Notes: generated by a model not told the origin, from the letters alone. Counted from the stretch's first letter, positions 21,438-32,777 are shown. The stretch: DNA of 64,000 nt from Curvularia sp. ZM96 (GCA_022457065.1 JAJGBQ010000004.1:2480001-2544000); one strand, 5' to 3'. Translations and numbers: made by a program.

Positions 21438-22007
21438 ACTAGAATAGGGATTTGGAAACAAGAAGTAGTCGTTTGCAGCCTCAGCATCGTCTGCTTGACT
21501 GGACGTGTCTAAGAAGCCTACCATCTCTTTAGACTTCTTGTATGAGTAGGACATCTACACATCATATAGCATTAGGATTCTAAAGAGTAGAGCTATAGTT
21601 AGGTAGTGGCGGTTAGGACTAGAAATGATACATCCCCGCTTGTAGTTACTCTGCATGCATGACGCAACCTTTAACCCCTTCGGCAACAGAATTGATACCG
21701 TACCCCAACACTCTTGTCTCATCGGCGTAATTGCCGATACAGCCTGCGCTTAATTTCAAGTGTCGCAGATCATCACTCAAATGAGCGCCAGACAGCTTTG
21801 TGGTGTGGGATTACCCCGCCCATCTGGGGTAGAACCGTTACCATACCCGAAAATGGTAAACAATGCTGTATGGTAGTTCGATATTGCTTTAAAATGGCCA
21901 CATTCTGCTCTTTCTCAGATTTGAAATTCATGAGCTGTATCAGTGCGTCTCTGAAACCTTACGTCTCGCTCTCAGCAGTATAGAATCTTGCCCAGGGACT
22001 TGTGAAG

Positions 22008-23608
22008 ATGGAGCCAGAGAAAGAGTCAACGAAGCATGTTGAAGACGTCGATTTTGATGTTGCTAAACGTCAAGATGAGACACTGCAGGAGCATGGGGAG
22101 ATCGATATTCACGATCACAAGCACAACAAGAAATTCAATCGGCGTCTCGACTTGCGGGTCCTGCCATTGTGCTGTTGGGTCTATCTTTTGAATTTTCTTG
22201 ATCGAGGTAAACTATAACCCTGAAAACAGCCGTACCATGTATCTGGTATACATACTAAACAATTGCAGGCAACATCGGCAACGCCCGAGTACTCAATGAA
22301 GAAACAGGAGACGACATGCTCAGCAACACAGGCCTGACGCCACGCGGCTACGCTCTAACAGTAACACTATTCTCTGTCGCATACGCTGTCTTCGAAATCC
22401 CAAGTAATTTCGTTATGAAACATTACATCAGGCCTTCCAGATGGCTTGGAATTCTTTTGTTCTCCTGGGGAGCTCTCACTATTGGTTTCGCTGGCGTACA
22501 GAATCCCGCTACTATCATCGCATTGAGATTCTTAATCGGAGCTTTTGAAGCAGGTTTTTTCCCTGGTACAGTACTCTAATTGCTCGCGATTCTGAAATCA
22601 TGAGCTAATCAGATCCCATCAGGCATTGTATACTTCATAACAATATGGTACCGTTACAACGAACGCGCTGTCCGCATCGCCCTTGTAATCGCCTTTTGCA
22701 ACCTCGCTGGAGCATTCGGAGGTGCCATTGCCTACGGTGTTGGTCATATCAATGGAGCTGCAGGTCTCGAAGGGTTCCGTTGGCTCTTCATCATTGAGGG
22801 GATAATAACTTTGCTTTCTGCTTTCCTTGTCTGGTTCTTTTTACCAGACTATCCAGCTCGAACATCCTGGTTGAGCGCTGCGGAGAAGAAGTTCGCCGTT
22901 GACCGTCTGGCTGAGCGAGGAGGCGGTTACAATCAGGAGCATGCCAGTAGAAAAGAGATTTTGGATACGTGCTTCAGCCCGAGAATGTTGCTGCACTATG
23001 TTGCATACATAGCGGATGTAGTGCCGCAGGGAAGTTTTACCTTCTTTACACCGACTATCGTTACAGGCCTAGGCTACCAATCTATACACGCACAGCTCCT
23101 GACCGTCCCACCATGGGTTGTGGGATTCTTCGTCGCGATTACAATATCCTACTCGGCCGATCGTTTCAACGCCCGTGGCTGGCATATCACTATCGCATCT
23201 TTGGTTGGCGGGACAGGATGGCTTACCGCTGGTCTCCTCCCTGCAGATGCGTATGTTCAACGCTACGGATGTCTTTGCATGGCTGCTGCTGGGGCTTTTC
23301 CAGCTGCGCCTTCAATGACGAACTGGGTGACTTGCAATTCGCCCAGCTTCCTGACTCTGCCCTTGGCTATCGCTTTGCACAATTCTTGTGCAGGCATCGG
23401 ACAGATCATCGCACAGTGGATCTGGAAGAATAATGAAAAGAGTAGTGGGTATCCTACAGGGAATTTCGTGTGCGCGGGTTGTAGCTTTCTGGTTGCGGCT
23501 ATTGCGACGGTGCTCAGGCTTTGGTACACGAGGATGAATCGGCTTGAAAGGAGTGACAGTAGGGGCGATCAAAGAGTTTGGGCGCTGTATGCAATGATGG
23601 TATCTTAA
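22008..23608 (+). CDS. MFS transporter, anion:cation symporter family (Dal5/Tna1-like)
   Basis: Three exons (22008-22206, 22269-22565, 22623-23608; introns 62 and 57 bp) encode 493 aa. A hydrophilic N-terminus (EKESTKHVEDVDFDVAKRQ) precedes RRLDLRVLPLCCWVYLLNFLDRGNIGNAR, read here in pieces as RRLDLRVLPLCCW, LLNFLDRG and NIGNARV, the hallmark of the allantoate/nicotinate permease family. ETGDD, VAYAVFEIPSNFV and LRFLIGAFEAGFFPG follow, then the middle loop and six more membrane segments, giving about 12 in total. Members import carboxylate-type nutrients such as allantoate, nicotinate, pantothenate or biotin with protons at the plasma membrane; the substrate cannot be predicted. The start is the first ATG; a codon two positions upstream in frame is GTG. 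The C-terminal tail is short but complete. Confidence 0.87.
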
Positions 23609-23787
23609 TAGTGACCGATGCACGCTCATATAACCTTTTTGGGAATAATGTCACTAAAGTAATCTGACGTAACGTTAAAGGGTTTTCACAGCACATTTGA
23701 CCGTGCCTATTAGGACATCAAGAACCAACAAGTGCTACAAGGTTCTTTACAAAAATCCAAGTCCTATTTGCTACCGAATAACATGTT

Positions 23788-24813
23788 TTATTGCTTCAAT
23801 ATCCACTTCCTCAAAACGTCCGTCATAATTTCATGAGTCCGGCTCGTCAAGTGTCCCGAATTGTACCAAAAGTACGTATCTAATTCTGTACACCCATACT
23901 TTCCTGGGTTGGTCAGAACATCGGGCTGGTTGTATCCTGGGCAAAAACCCGTAACATTCTTGTATCCGTAGTCTTGATAATGATCCAATATGTTGTTTAG
24001 AACCCTATTAACATCAAACTGCAAAACCGTTGCATCGCAGTGCTTCGTGGCAAAGTCATCGGCATGTGTAGCCTGAATGCTGTTGAAAGCCTCAATGAGC
24101 GGGGCATTGACGTTGAATGTACCCGGTCCACGGTCCAGAGGTGGGAGGTTCATGAATAAGAAGTTTCTGTATCCCAAATTGTAGATTTTCTCCGCGTTTT
24201 TGAACACATTCATCTGCACTTTTTCGTAGGCTGGTGCGAACGTTGCATTTTTACCCTGTGTAGCAACAAGGTCGATGATGTCATTGACACCGATCCAAAT
24301 GGCTACCAATGCGTCTTTCTTACGCAAGTGGATAGATTCGAGCGCGGGATTGCCGTAGGCAGAAAACTGCTCGACCTGACGTTCCAAAGAGACGGTATGA
24401 TTGTGATGAAGTGGCGTGAAGCCAGCCTCCTCGATCGTGTTCGCGCCCGCGTAGGCAAAGTCCCAGAGCTGAATGTCGCACTCTTGAGGGTTGTGGAGGC
24501 CGTCTTCCACACCGCAATCGGTCAGAAACTCCACCCAGTTGGGGCCACCTTCCGCTGTTCCTGTGAGGTTCTGCACGATTCTGTCGGCAAACAGTTGAGC
24601 GGATGTAAAGGGCAGGTTCAATTCATCGCCGATGAAAGAGTAATTCGAGTGGCCGAGGGTACCTTGGATGAAGGTATAGCTGTCGCCAAAAGCTATCAGA
24701 GATTTGATAGTTGTCCAATCAAAGGAATCCTTCTTAGACTTAAGAGATGTCGGTATCGCTCTTGCACTTGCGCAAAAAGCTGATAAGAAATATAAAGTTG
24801 TGGCCAGTTTCAT
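23788..24813 (-). CDS. Secreted SGNH/GDSL-type esterase (CE16-like)
   Basis: A single exon encodes 341 aa. A signal peptide (MKLATTLYFLSAFCASARA, cleavage after about residue 19) precedes the hydrolase. Block I is AFGDSYT with nucleophile S45. An oxyanion Gly is in the FAYAGANT segment. Block III is IWIGVNDI, with the oxyanion Asn. The C-terminal catalytic pair is in FWYNSGHLTSRTH (block V; a His is present, but the usual D-x-x-H is reduced to N-S-G-H, so D may be the Asp in ELDTYFW). Several N-glycosylation sites occur. CE16 fungal enzymes remove acetyl groups from hemicellulose oligosaccharides; the substrate here is not proven. It converges with the MFS gene (179 bp between stops). Confidence 0.83.
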   Translation of the reverse strand: MKLATTLYFLSAFCASARAIPTSLKSKKDSFDWTTIKSLIAFGDSYTFIQGTLGHSNYSFIGDELNLPFTSAQLFADRIVQNLTGTAEGGPNWVEFLTDCGVEDGLHNPQECDIQLWDFAYAGANTIEEAGFTPLHHNHTVSLERQVEQFSAYGNPALESIHLRKKDALVAIWIGVNDIIDLVATQGKNATFAPAYEKVQMNVFKNAEKIYNLGYRNFLFMNLPPLDRGPGTFNVNAPLIEAFNSIQATHADDFATKHCDATVLQFDVNRVLNNILDHYQDYGYKNVTGFCPGYNQPDVLTNPGKYGCTELDTYFWYNSGHLTSRTHEIMTDVLRKWILKQ

Positions 24814-26312
24814 TGTGCCCAGATAAAGCTAAAGATAGCAAGTCTGTCCATCGTGTTCACGTTCAAAGTGTATTTATCTATGAACCATCATCTTGGCTCG
24901 TTGACGAGTTACAGGTTCTCGGATAATAGGTAGGCTCCGGGTCAATTGTACCCGAAGGGAAGCGAGCCGGAAAATCTGGGTAGGCCTAGATTTGGGGTAA
25001 AGTCGTTTCCCACGTATACAATGCGGGGTAAAACATCATAACTGTTGTTCATCTAGTAACTCACAAAATATGAACTAGTAAACGCTAGTATGGTTGCGCA
25101 CCAATGGTGCATCATGAGCGGGCCGCCATTGTTGCAAGTGCGGGCGAAGGTGGTAGTTAAAGGAATCAGTATATTTACTTAGGAGGACTTGCAGTTGTTG
25201 GCTGCGTGGTAGTGTCTAGTTGGCGTCCAATTGTAGCATACTCTGTGCATTTCAACTTTGCTATGCTGCATTTCCAGTAGTGCAATCAGCCGCACTCAGC
25301 CCCTCCACCAAAGGAAATCCATGTCATGAAGAATGATCTTACACTGTTACGCTGTTCTTCTCTGGAATTTGATTTTCTACGACAGTTCTAAGCGTTATAC
25401 TCCCGTCAGTCATTTAATCAGAATAAACAACACTGATGTTCTGAATAGACCAGCGAGGTGCCATTCCCGCCGTTTTGTCAACACTGCGATGTCTACGAGC
25501 GGTGGCTCATCTTCCGCGACGCATAGAACGCGCCTCGTGACCTGCATTAGCGAACGACAGGAAGTCTAGATTCTCACAGCACTGGCCCCTGCTATTGGGT
25601 GGCGCTTTGTGCTCTCCAGCTTGGATCAATTCTAGTCATGGCAGAAGTTTTGTAGTATTACCTACCTAAAATCTGATAAATGCCCCATGTCCGTTGCAAC
25701 ATCTAAAAACACCTGCATCCCTCTTCGCTCAAACCGAACTACTCGAGTGCAAATTTACTTATTCTCTACTCTATACGTTTGTTGCCTTTGGTAAGATTTT
25801 GACTGTTTACTCTCAAACAAATCTTTATGGCACCACAGATTTTCTACTGCGCTTGCTCAAAGTCTTGTAGTCTGACTTCGCCGATTCCAATTCCAATTTA
25901 GCTTGTCTATTCTACCGGCAGGCGTACCGCCCGCCTCATATCTTACAATGGAACGAATTAGGGGCCTCGAGCTCAGACTCTGTTTTAGGCCCCCGACATC
26001 TCATGATTGCCTTTTTCGCTTTAAACGAGCGGTGAAATTGATAATAAGAAGCGCCGAGAGCTGAAAGCTTTACTACTAGCTCTTTCAATCGAGTTGAAAC
26101 CAAACACTCCCCTATCGCTAACTACAATTCACCATCGAGTTGCCATGGTAGGTATAGTACGCCGATAGGGCTAAGATCGCAATCTGAATTGGAGTTAGGA
26201 AGAGGTGGCAAGTCCACACAGATCTTCAACATATGGACTGTTCTGCATTTGAATATTCTTCCTCTACCTCTACAAATACCGTCAAACCTGTGCTAACCAT
26301 AACCGCCTAGAG
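24814..26312. other. 1.5 kb intergenic region, divergent promoters
   Basis: The region is AT-rich without a supportable gene. From about 26040 to 26310 it shows the CT/A-rich pattern of a leader for the membrane-protein gene. An ATG immediately followed by a GTAGGT donor-like sequence at about 26144 could mark a leader intron, but this cannot be decided. No repeats were recognised. Confidence 0.45.
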
Positions 26313-28542
26313 ATGGCTTCAAAGTTGTCATCCATGAAGCCAGCAACACGACCGGTCAATTCATCGCGTACTTCTCTTCTTGACGGAAATGGCAAACATG
26401 CTGAGAACGTTCACATGTACGAATTGAACTCGCGCGCGGGGGAAAGATCAGGCGATCATTTGACGCCGAAAAGTGCTGAAGGGTCCTGCAATGATAACGA
26501 AAGCGTTCGCGACCCATCCAAGCCCTGCAAGTGGAAGATTGGCTGGCTGACCCCATTTCTTATAATTCTCAGCTTTATACTAGGTATGGTTTAGGTAAAA
26601 TTTCTCCGAGAAGTCTCACAACTAAAACCCTGCAAAGCCCTACTGGTAGCGATAGGCCATTACATATATTGTCTCAAACTTGATCAACGACCTGTAGACT
26701 CAAGTGTACCACAAAGTTGGAATTCGGCCATTTCTCTCGCCTTCGCTCGCGTATTCTCCGTACTCCTCGCTGCATCGGCATCTCAGGCATTTACCCAACT
26801 CCTCTGGCGGTACTTTCGAAACCATCACTTATCAGTTTCAAAAATCGATGCTCTCTTCTCACTCAACACTGGCCCTTTGAAACTGTACCGACTCGACCTA
26901 CTGATACATGTCCCGGTACTTTGGACCTTTGGACTTTTCTTTGCTTTAACACCCATTGCCACTCTCTTTCCCCCTGGTGCCCTGGAGGTAAATCTCCTTG
27001 CCTATCCTAGAAACAGATCGATAGAGGTTCCCACTCTGGACATCGACTATCATGGCAACGGATCTGCTGTTGCCTTTTTCCAAAATGCTATGTTTACTCC
27101 TGGCTTTGACGGAGAATACAGGTAGGGTTCCAGCGCCTAGCATATCAATGTCGCATTCTATATGATGTCAAAATCTAACGGATAGCAGATTGCCGGCTGA
27201 CAGGTACAAAGGTCTAGCCAGGAAGACATTGCTTCAAGGGGCTTTTCTTACACGGCCCTCGCCCTGTGGACTTGACTGCTCTTACAACTTGACGTTTGCG
27301 GCTCCAAGTCTGCGATGCGCGGACGCAACGACTATGCCCAATCTCAACGATTCGACCTTTCCGATAGCGTACACCAACCCGTTCAAAGATCTCGAGGACT
27401 TCGATCCGACACATTACAACTACATGGCAGCGCCAACGAAAAACAACAACACCTTTCTCGGCCAATCAACAGACGACTCGTTTGTCTTCGTCGTCAGTTA
27501 CCGCGCTCCGGATGACGATTCCTTCAAGTACTTTAGTTGCGTAATGATGGACGCCACGTACAATTCTCAAGTGACGTACAAGAATGGTACCCAGAATATT
27601 GACCTCCAAATCAATAATGAAAAGCCCTTGAACGCCTCTGCTCTGGACGTGTCGTCACTATTCTACGACCTCATGGCTTCCGATACTGGGACCGCTCCGA
27701 TAACGTATCCAACAACACTTCTCAACAAGACGGAAGAACAAGTCTTATCTGCAATGCATGGCACGCAGGTAAGATCTATGGGTGACGCAATGCTATATTG
27801 CCTTTCTGGGTACATTGTAGAATACGGTATGGCAGCTCTTACTTCTCTCATTCCGGAACCAACGCCTTTCACTCTTTGATTTTCTCTGTGCTTGGATCTG
27901 GACTTGCCAGGTTTTTAGAATTAAGAGATTCACTTGATAATTATGTTCAATCTTCAGAACTTGAGTTGGACTAACAATCTTACTCGAACAGGACTCGAAG
28001 CCCAGGGCATTGGAAACACCATGATCCAAGAGACGCCTCTCGCAGTGCCAATCCGCAACGAATCCTTCTACCGATACATCGATCTGCGCCTAAAACTATC
28101 TCCTACAATATTCGAAGAGCTGATGAGAAACACCACACTGTCCATTTTCAACGACGCGACAAGTATGACCCAAACCGAAGTTGCGATCATCACGTACAAG
28201 AACGCATACGTGTTTAAAGACCCAACCCGCCTCATCGTTTCATACGCAGCGACTTTAGGCGTGTGTCTCATGTTCATAACTCTCGGGTTGCTTGCTCTCT
28301 GGCGGAACGGTGTAGCTGCTGACTCAGGCATTTTCCTGCAGGTGTTGTGTGCCGTGGCGAACGGAAATTCCGACCTCACTAGATTAGCCAAAGAGGCGTG
28401 TCTGGGTGGATCAGACAATCATACAAAAGAGCTCCTGGATCTCAAGGTACGGTTTGGTGAAGTCAAGGACGGTAAGTCGCTGGCGGCATTTGGAACTGCG
28501 AATGAGGTGACGAAGCTGAAGAGAGGTGGAACTTATGGCTAG
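26313..28542 (+). CDS. Fungal multi-pass membrane protein of unknown function
   Basis: Four exons (26313-26583, 26656-27121, 27189-27826, 27992-28542; introns 72, 67 and 165 bp) encode 641 aa. A 75-residue polar N-terminus is followed by a membrane segment (WLTPFLIILSFILGHYIY). A second pair of segments lies around residues 118-180, including LIHVPVLWTFGLFFALTPI. A large glycosylatable outer domain of about 370 residues follows, with conserved cysteines CGLDCSYN and YFSCVM. The protein ends with a last membrane segment (SYAATLGVCLMFITLGLLAL) and a cytosolic tail. The tail motif NGVAADSGIFLQVLC, then LAKEACLGG and LLDLKVRFGEV, is shared by many uncharacterised ascomycete proteins I recall as a family without known function. 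Exon 4's start is the least certain boundary, because the 165-bp intron is long and its internal sequence contains an in-frame stop. Confidence 0.72.
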
Positions 28543-28634
28543 ACAAGACCCGTTCATGTTCAGCTCAATTATTCGATAGTGAGTTGAGGTATCTATGTAC
28601 TAGTTAGAAGATTGGTTATACAGACAGCGCAGTT

Positions 28635-30350
28635 CTATTCTCCAAATATATCTGTCCAGCTGAATCCTCCCCCGTCGCCACCGCCCGCATCACCACCTCC
28701 CTGGCCACCCTGGCCGCCCCAGAAATCTTGATCTTGACCTCTTGGACCAAATCCAGGGTCCTGGTTTTCACCCCAGACCTCTTCACCAACTTCACTTGTG
28801 CCAGGCTGTTCATCTGAATTTGGTTGATACGGGTCGGTGGCTTGTGGTGAGGCATCGTCTCCCCGTTCTTGTGCAAGTTCTCTGCCTCTCTGCATAGCCT
28901 CGTAGCCTGCCATTGTAGCAGCGCCAGTCGCAGCACCTTCTCCCACACCTAGACCGCGTGCTGCGGTACCGACTTCACCAGCAATACCAGTTTCGCTGGC
29001 TGCTCCAACAGCTCCCGCTCCTGCGGCTCCTGCCTCGCCCGCCGCAGCACCGCCTGCAGCAGCGCCGCCGGCTGCTTCTCCGCTTCCGCCAACCCAGGGT
29101 ATCCAGACTGGCCACATACCTCCTGAGCCGCTATGCCGACTGAAGTAATCAAAGTCGATGCTGACCGCTGTAGCAAGCATCACGGCTCGTTGATCGAGCG
29201 TCATACCTGGGTGTTGGTCTAACGAAGGTCTACTTTGCTGTCCAGTTTTTGAGATAAGGTGGGACGGTTCACTTGCTAGTCCAGCAGCGTCCATTCGGAG
29301 CGCGTACACTCCAGTATCCGTGAAGATTTCCCGAGCGAAACCACCAAAGTTGCGATTGACGGAGCCTGCTAAGCGCCCGTCTTCCGTCCTTAAACTGAAA
29401 TCCCAAGAAAGGAAAGGTTCATCAACTCTAGCAAACTGGAGCATGCCCACCTCTCGTGTGTCGCCTTCTGCTACTGTGATGGCCTTTGAACTTGAAATTG
29501 GCAGGTCGCCAGATGCTAGTTGTGGAGTCCCTGGTGCAGCGGGGTCGTCTTCTAGATTTCTCGCCAGGAATAAGTTGTATTTCCTCCGTAGCGGTGCCCA
29601 CTCTTGTTCAGCAGCTCCTATGATCCGCATATCTTGTAATGGCAAGCTCGACACGTTTGCGCTCGTTTGATTTACAATACTTGCTGCGCTCGTACCTTGC
29701 AAGCTGGCTGAACTGGTGTATGCTCCGCCATCCCGGCCTACAGCGTCGTACACCCGTATTCTAGAACTAATCCAACTGAATGGACGGTGAAATCTCAGGA
29801 CTTCTTTCTCATCGCGATCGAAGACATGCGTGGTGAAGCTCCGGTGAGTCTTGAACATTTGCCTCGCGACTGCGTTACCTATTCCATGCTCCTGCTCTGC
29901 CAAATATCCAATGTGATTGCCGTGGGGATCCATGATGACGTAGCGATTTGCTTGTTCAAAGCCCATGAGAACGTTCATCATCTCAAGCTGCCGTTGTACA
30001 ATGAGCGATGAATTGTCGAGAAGGCGCATGACGGGATGGGTCTCTTTGAGAACCGCATGAGGGTCTTCGGGCATGTACACGGGCGTTATGAGGTTGTTCT
30101 CTGAATCGGGCGTGGTGGCGAGGGCGTTCGACACAGCATCGACTTTCGAGGCGTCTTTTGGGGTTTCATTGGCGTTGTTGGATGGTGGCTCGTTTCCGGG
30201 TGGCTTAGTTGAGTATGCTGCAGCAAATCGCTGATATGTACAGTTTGGTAAGCGATTACGGGTGTTGATAGGTGACAATGTATTTCTTGTGTTGAGCGAT
30301 CGAAGGAGCTGCCGCGGTGGTCGGGCAGACCACCTTGCTGCCGGTAGCAT
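28635..30350 (-). CDS. AIM25: Mitochondrial scramblase-family protein (AIM25-like)
   Basis: A single exon encodes 571 aa. The N-terminal 50 residues are Arg/Ser/Thr-rich (MLPAARWSARPPRQLLRSL), a likely mitochondrial presequence. The scramblase-type beta-barrel domain spans about residues 90-400: VMRLLDNSSLIVQRQLEMMN, ANRYVIMDPHGNHIGYLAEQ, FRPFSWISSRIRVYD-like HRPFSWISSRIRVYD, FLSWDFSLRTEDGRLAGSV, then RNFGGFAREIFTDTG. These match the phospholipid-scramblase/AIM25 family (LOR fold). The C-terminal third is Gly/Ala-rich low complexity and then Asp/Gln/Gly-rich, and probably disordered. The biochemical activity of AIM25 itself is not firmly established; mitochondrial inheritance and stress phenotypes are reported for yeast. 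The start faces Sen2 across 787 bp. Confidence 0.88.
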   Translation of the reverse strand: MLPAARWSARPPRQLLRSLNTRNTLSPINTRNRLPNCTYQRFAAAYSTKPPGNEPPSNNANETPKDASKVDAVSNALATTPDSENNLITPVYMPEDPHAVLKETHPVMRLLDNSSLIVQRQLEMMNVLMGFEQANRYVIMDPHGNHIGYLAEQEHGIGNAVARQMFKTHRSFTTHVFDRDEKEVLRFHRPFSWISSRIRVYDAVGRDGGAYTSSASLQGTSAASIVNQTSANVSSLPLQDMRIIGAAEQEWAPLRRKYNLFLARNLEDDPAAPGTPQLASGDLPISSSKAITVAEGDTREVGMLQFARVDEPFLSWDFSLRTEDGRLAGSVNRNFGGFAREIFTDTGVYALRMDAAGLASEPSHLISKTGQQSRPSLDQHPGMTLDQRAVMLATAVSIDFDYFSRHSGSGGMWPVWIPWVGGSGEAAGGAAAGGAAAGEAGAAGAGAVGAASETGIAGEVGTAARGLGVGEGAATGAATMAGYEAMQRGRELAQERGDDASPQATDPYQPNSDEQPGTSEVGEEVWGENQDPGFGPRGQDQDFWGGQGGQGGGDAGGGDGGGFSWTDIFGE

Positions 30351-31137
30351 TTTGAGAGTTCTGTAATCCGTGTCCGGATATGTAATTTTCTTGAAGGTAA
30401 GCTCTGATCAAAATAGACGGGTTCAACAGCTGTTGATTTCTGTTTGCCTTTGCGTGGCGTCACAGGGTGCGAATGCTATTTCTGAGAAGTCGATCGCTTC
30501 TGATTATGTCATAACGACGGATTTTTGCCTTCGTCAAAGTCTTGTGTTCGACTTTACTAAGTCATCTAGATGGCTTCTTGAAGCATTCCCTATAAACGCT
30601 GCGTGAGACCTTGTAGGTTACAAAACATGTCGTTGTCGCTGTCTGGCAGTGCGAATATCGTGAGCGCGGGCCTCAACCAATCGGGGTGGGGCTTGGCGAA
30701 GACTCGTCTCCAAACTTTTTCGAGTTTTGCTCTTCCCTCCAACACACTCGCCATGAAGCTGACAACGCTCATCGACGACGCCATTACGTGACGCTGCAAC
30801 GACTGGGTAAGTTTCTCACATTTTCTTTCCTCGCTGCTCCGTGTGCCAAACATGGCAGAAGTGCGCTCTCATAGCCTTCGTTCTGTGAGCCTGCTCTTGC
30901 AATGTCCAATCCTGCGCCTCGAGTGGCGTCCATTTTATGATGACACCTTTTTACTTATACGATCGCCGGCGCTGGCATTCACTTGACTGCGTTAGGCGAT
31001 CGATGCTGTTTCCGTTACAATAGACTACAACGGTATCTGATCTGGAAAATTCTCGCTACGCGTCAAATAAACTCGGCTTATGCACGATCGCTAATCCTCG
31101 CGTAGTTTCCTCCAACATCAAGCTTCTGTCACTAGGT
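30351..31137. promoter_or_regulatory. Shared divergent promoter region, AIM25-like / SEN2
   Basis: 787 bp lie between opposite starts. I see no gene here. Short frames over it have no domain or splice pattern. Confidence 0.45.
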
Positions 31138-32523
31138 ATGGCTGAGCCTGCTATTCAAGCACACCCAGTTGGTGTAGTTGAACAAAATCAAGAGAAGCCA
31201 GGCAATGGTGTTTCGAGGAAACCTCGTCCACGCAGACCCAATTACAATGAGATCCATGCCAAACCTCTTCCAATAGATGTTTATGCGCTACCTGCCTTTG
31301 TCCCTCACAATCCAATCTCCATCGTGCGGCTCGCTATCAGTCTCCTCCTGCAGTCCCTATGGCCACCAAAGTCGCACAACGCCATTCATAAGGCGTACTA
31401 CTCCATAGAGACCGAGTCGATCCACGTCACCGACCCAGTTTCAATCCGAGCCCTATGGGAACATGGATTCTGGGGAAAGGGCTCCCTAAGTAGAAGTGAA
31501 CCGCAATGGTTGGTTGCTGAGAAGCGCCGCCGGGGAGCCCAGGCGTCAAAGACAAGCACAGAGGTCACACAATCTAGACGAGAAGAGCGGAGGCAGTTCA
31601 AGCTGGAAAGAGCCAAAGCTCAACGTGAAGCTATTGAGCAACAACTTCGACAAGAAGGCAAGCTGGCACCAGAACCCAGTATCGATGAGCTTGTAAACGG
31701 TGATTCCAAGGATATTACTACTTCTGGTGATGTCGAAGCCCCCGCCATAGGTCAGGCCGCTAGCACTACATTAGCAGAAGAAGAAGAAGCCATCGCTAAG
31801 CTTGAGGATATCGAGATCCCCGATATGGAACACCTTCAACTTACGCCCGAAGAAGCCTTCTTCCTTTCTTATGTGCTCGGCGCTTTAGATGTGGTCGACC
31901 TTGATGCCAGCGAACCCGGTACGCAGTCGGACCCCTATCCGGCTTGGTATATGTTTCGGCTGTATTGTGCACACGCATCCACTTTCAGCAACACTATCGA
32001 CAGTGAGAAAACTATGACACATCTTCGTACTGCATACAATATGAGCAAGGCTGGTACACAAGTCCACCCAGCTCTGTCATGCGTCCCATCCATAGCCCCA
32101 GACAACCCGTTCTTGCTGAAGTACGTTGTCTACCATCACTTCCGCTCCCTTGGTTGGGTTGTTCGTCCAGGCATTAAGTTTGCCGTGGATTATTTGCTTT
32201 ATCTGCGAGGTCCCGCATTCACTCATGCGGAGTTTGCGATCATGATCATCCCATCCTATTCGGCCTCGTACTGGAACGAACAGCGGGATGGCGAGTCCAT
32301 GGATAAGCAGCGCAAAGATTGGTGGTGGTTTCACAGAGTCAACCGAGTACAAACCCAAGTTATGAAAACACTAATGCTGGTCTACGTCGAGGTGCCAGAA
32401 CCATGGGACACGAGCTCTACAGAAATCAGTGGATTCAAGGCTGATATTGGCAATGCGCTGAAAAAGTACAAGGTCCGTGAGTTCGTTTTCAAGAGATGGA
32501 GCCCAAGCCGGAACAGGGATTGA
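31138..32523 (+). CDS. SEN2: tRNA-splicing endonuclease catalytic subunit Sen2
   Basis: A single exon encodes 461 aa. Signature elements of Sen2 are in order. Near residue 90-125 are YYSIETESIHVTDP and IRALWEHGFWGKGSLSRSEP, followed by a charged coiled-coil insert (EERRQFKLERAKAQREAIE) and LTPEEAFFLSYVLGAL. The C-terminal nuclease fold has the catalytic triad: Tyr355 in DYLLYLRGP, His363 in FTHAEFAIMI and Lys410 in QVMKTLMLVYVEVP. Sen2 cleaves the 5' splice site of pre-tRNA introns in a heterotetramer with Sen34, Sen15 and Sen54; in yeast the complex sits on the mitochondrial surface, in animals it is nuclear. All three triad residues are present, so it should be active. Confidence 0.95.
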   Translation: MAEPAIQAHPVGVVEQNQEKPGNGVSRKPRPRRPNYNEIHAKPLPIDVYALPAFVPHNPISIVRLAISLLLQSLWPPKSHNAIHKAYYSIETESIHVTDPVSIRALWEHGFWGKGSLSRSEPQWLVAEKRRRGAQASKTSTEVTQSRREERRQFKLERAKAQREAIEQQLRQEGKLAPEPSIDELVNGDSKDITTSGDVEAPAIGQAASTTLAEEEEAIAKLEDIEIPDMEHLQLTPEEAFFLSYVLGALDVVDLDASEPGTQSDPYPAWYMFRLYCAHASTFSNTIDSEKTMTHLRTAYNMSKAGTQVHPALSCVPSIAPDNPFLLKYVVYHHFRSLGWVVRPGIKFAVDYLLYLRGPAFTHAEFAIMIIPSYSASYWNEQRDGESMDKQRKDWWWFHRVNRVQTQVMKTLMLVYVEVPEPWDTSSTEISGFKADIGNALKKYKVREFVFKRWSPSRNRD

Positions 32524-32777
32524 AACAGATAGTTTGTGATCTTCGTCACTATGTCGTATAACAATCGACGCGTGGCAAAGAAGTGACTGAAAAGTCATGG
32601 ATCAATTTATCATTATATCCCGCACATCTCTATTGTGGACTATCTGTTTATTTTTATGCAAAGCTGAACCTTACTGATCACTCAAGAACGGGCTGTTCAT
32701 CATCTGGATTTGTTAGGCAGTGCATACACAACAAGCGCCATGCGCCTGTCTAGTGATTATGGATAACGACCATGAAT

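Larger units (their letters stand above)
20941..22007. other. Intergenic region containing a solitary 5S rRNA gene
   Basis: Apart from the 5S gene at 21314-21437, I see only AT-rich sequence. The part from about 21440 to 21640 has many TAG/CTA words and resembles degraded repeat DNA, but I cannot name an element. The promoter of the downstream transporter lies at the right end. Confidence 0.45.
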
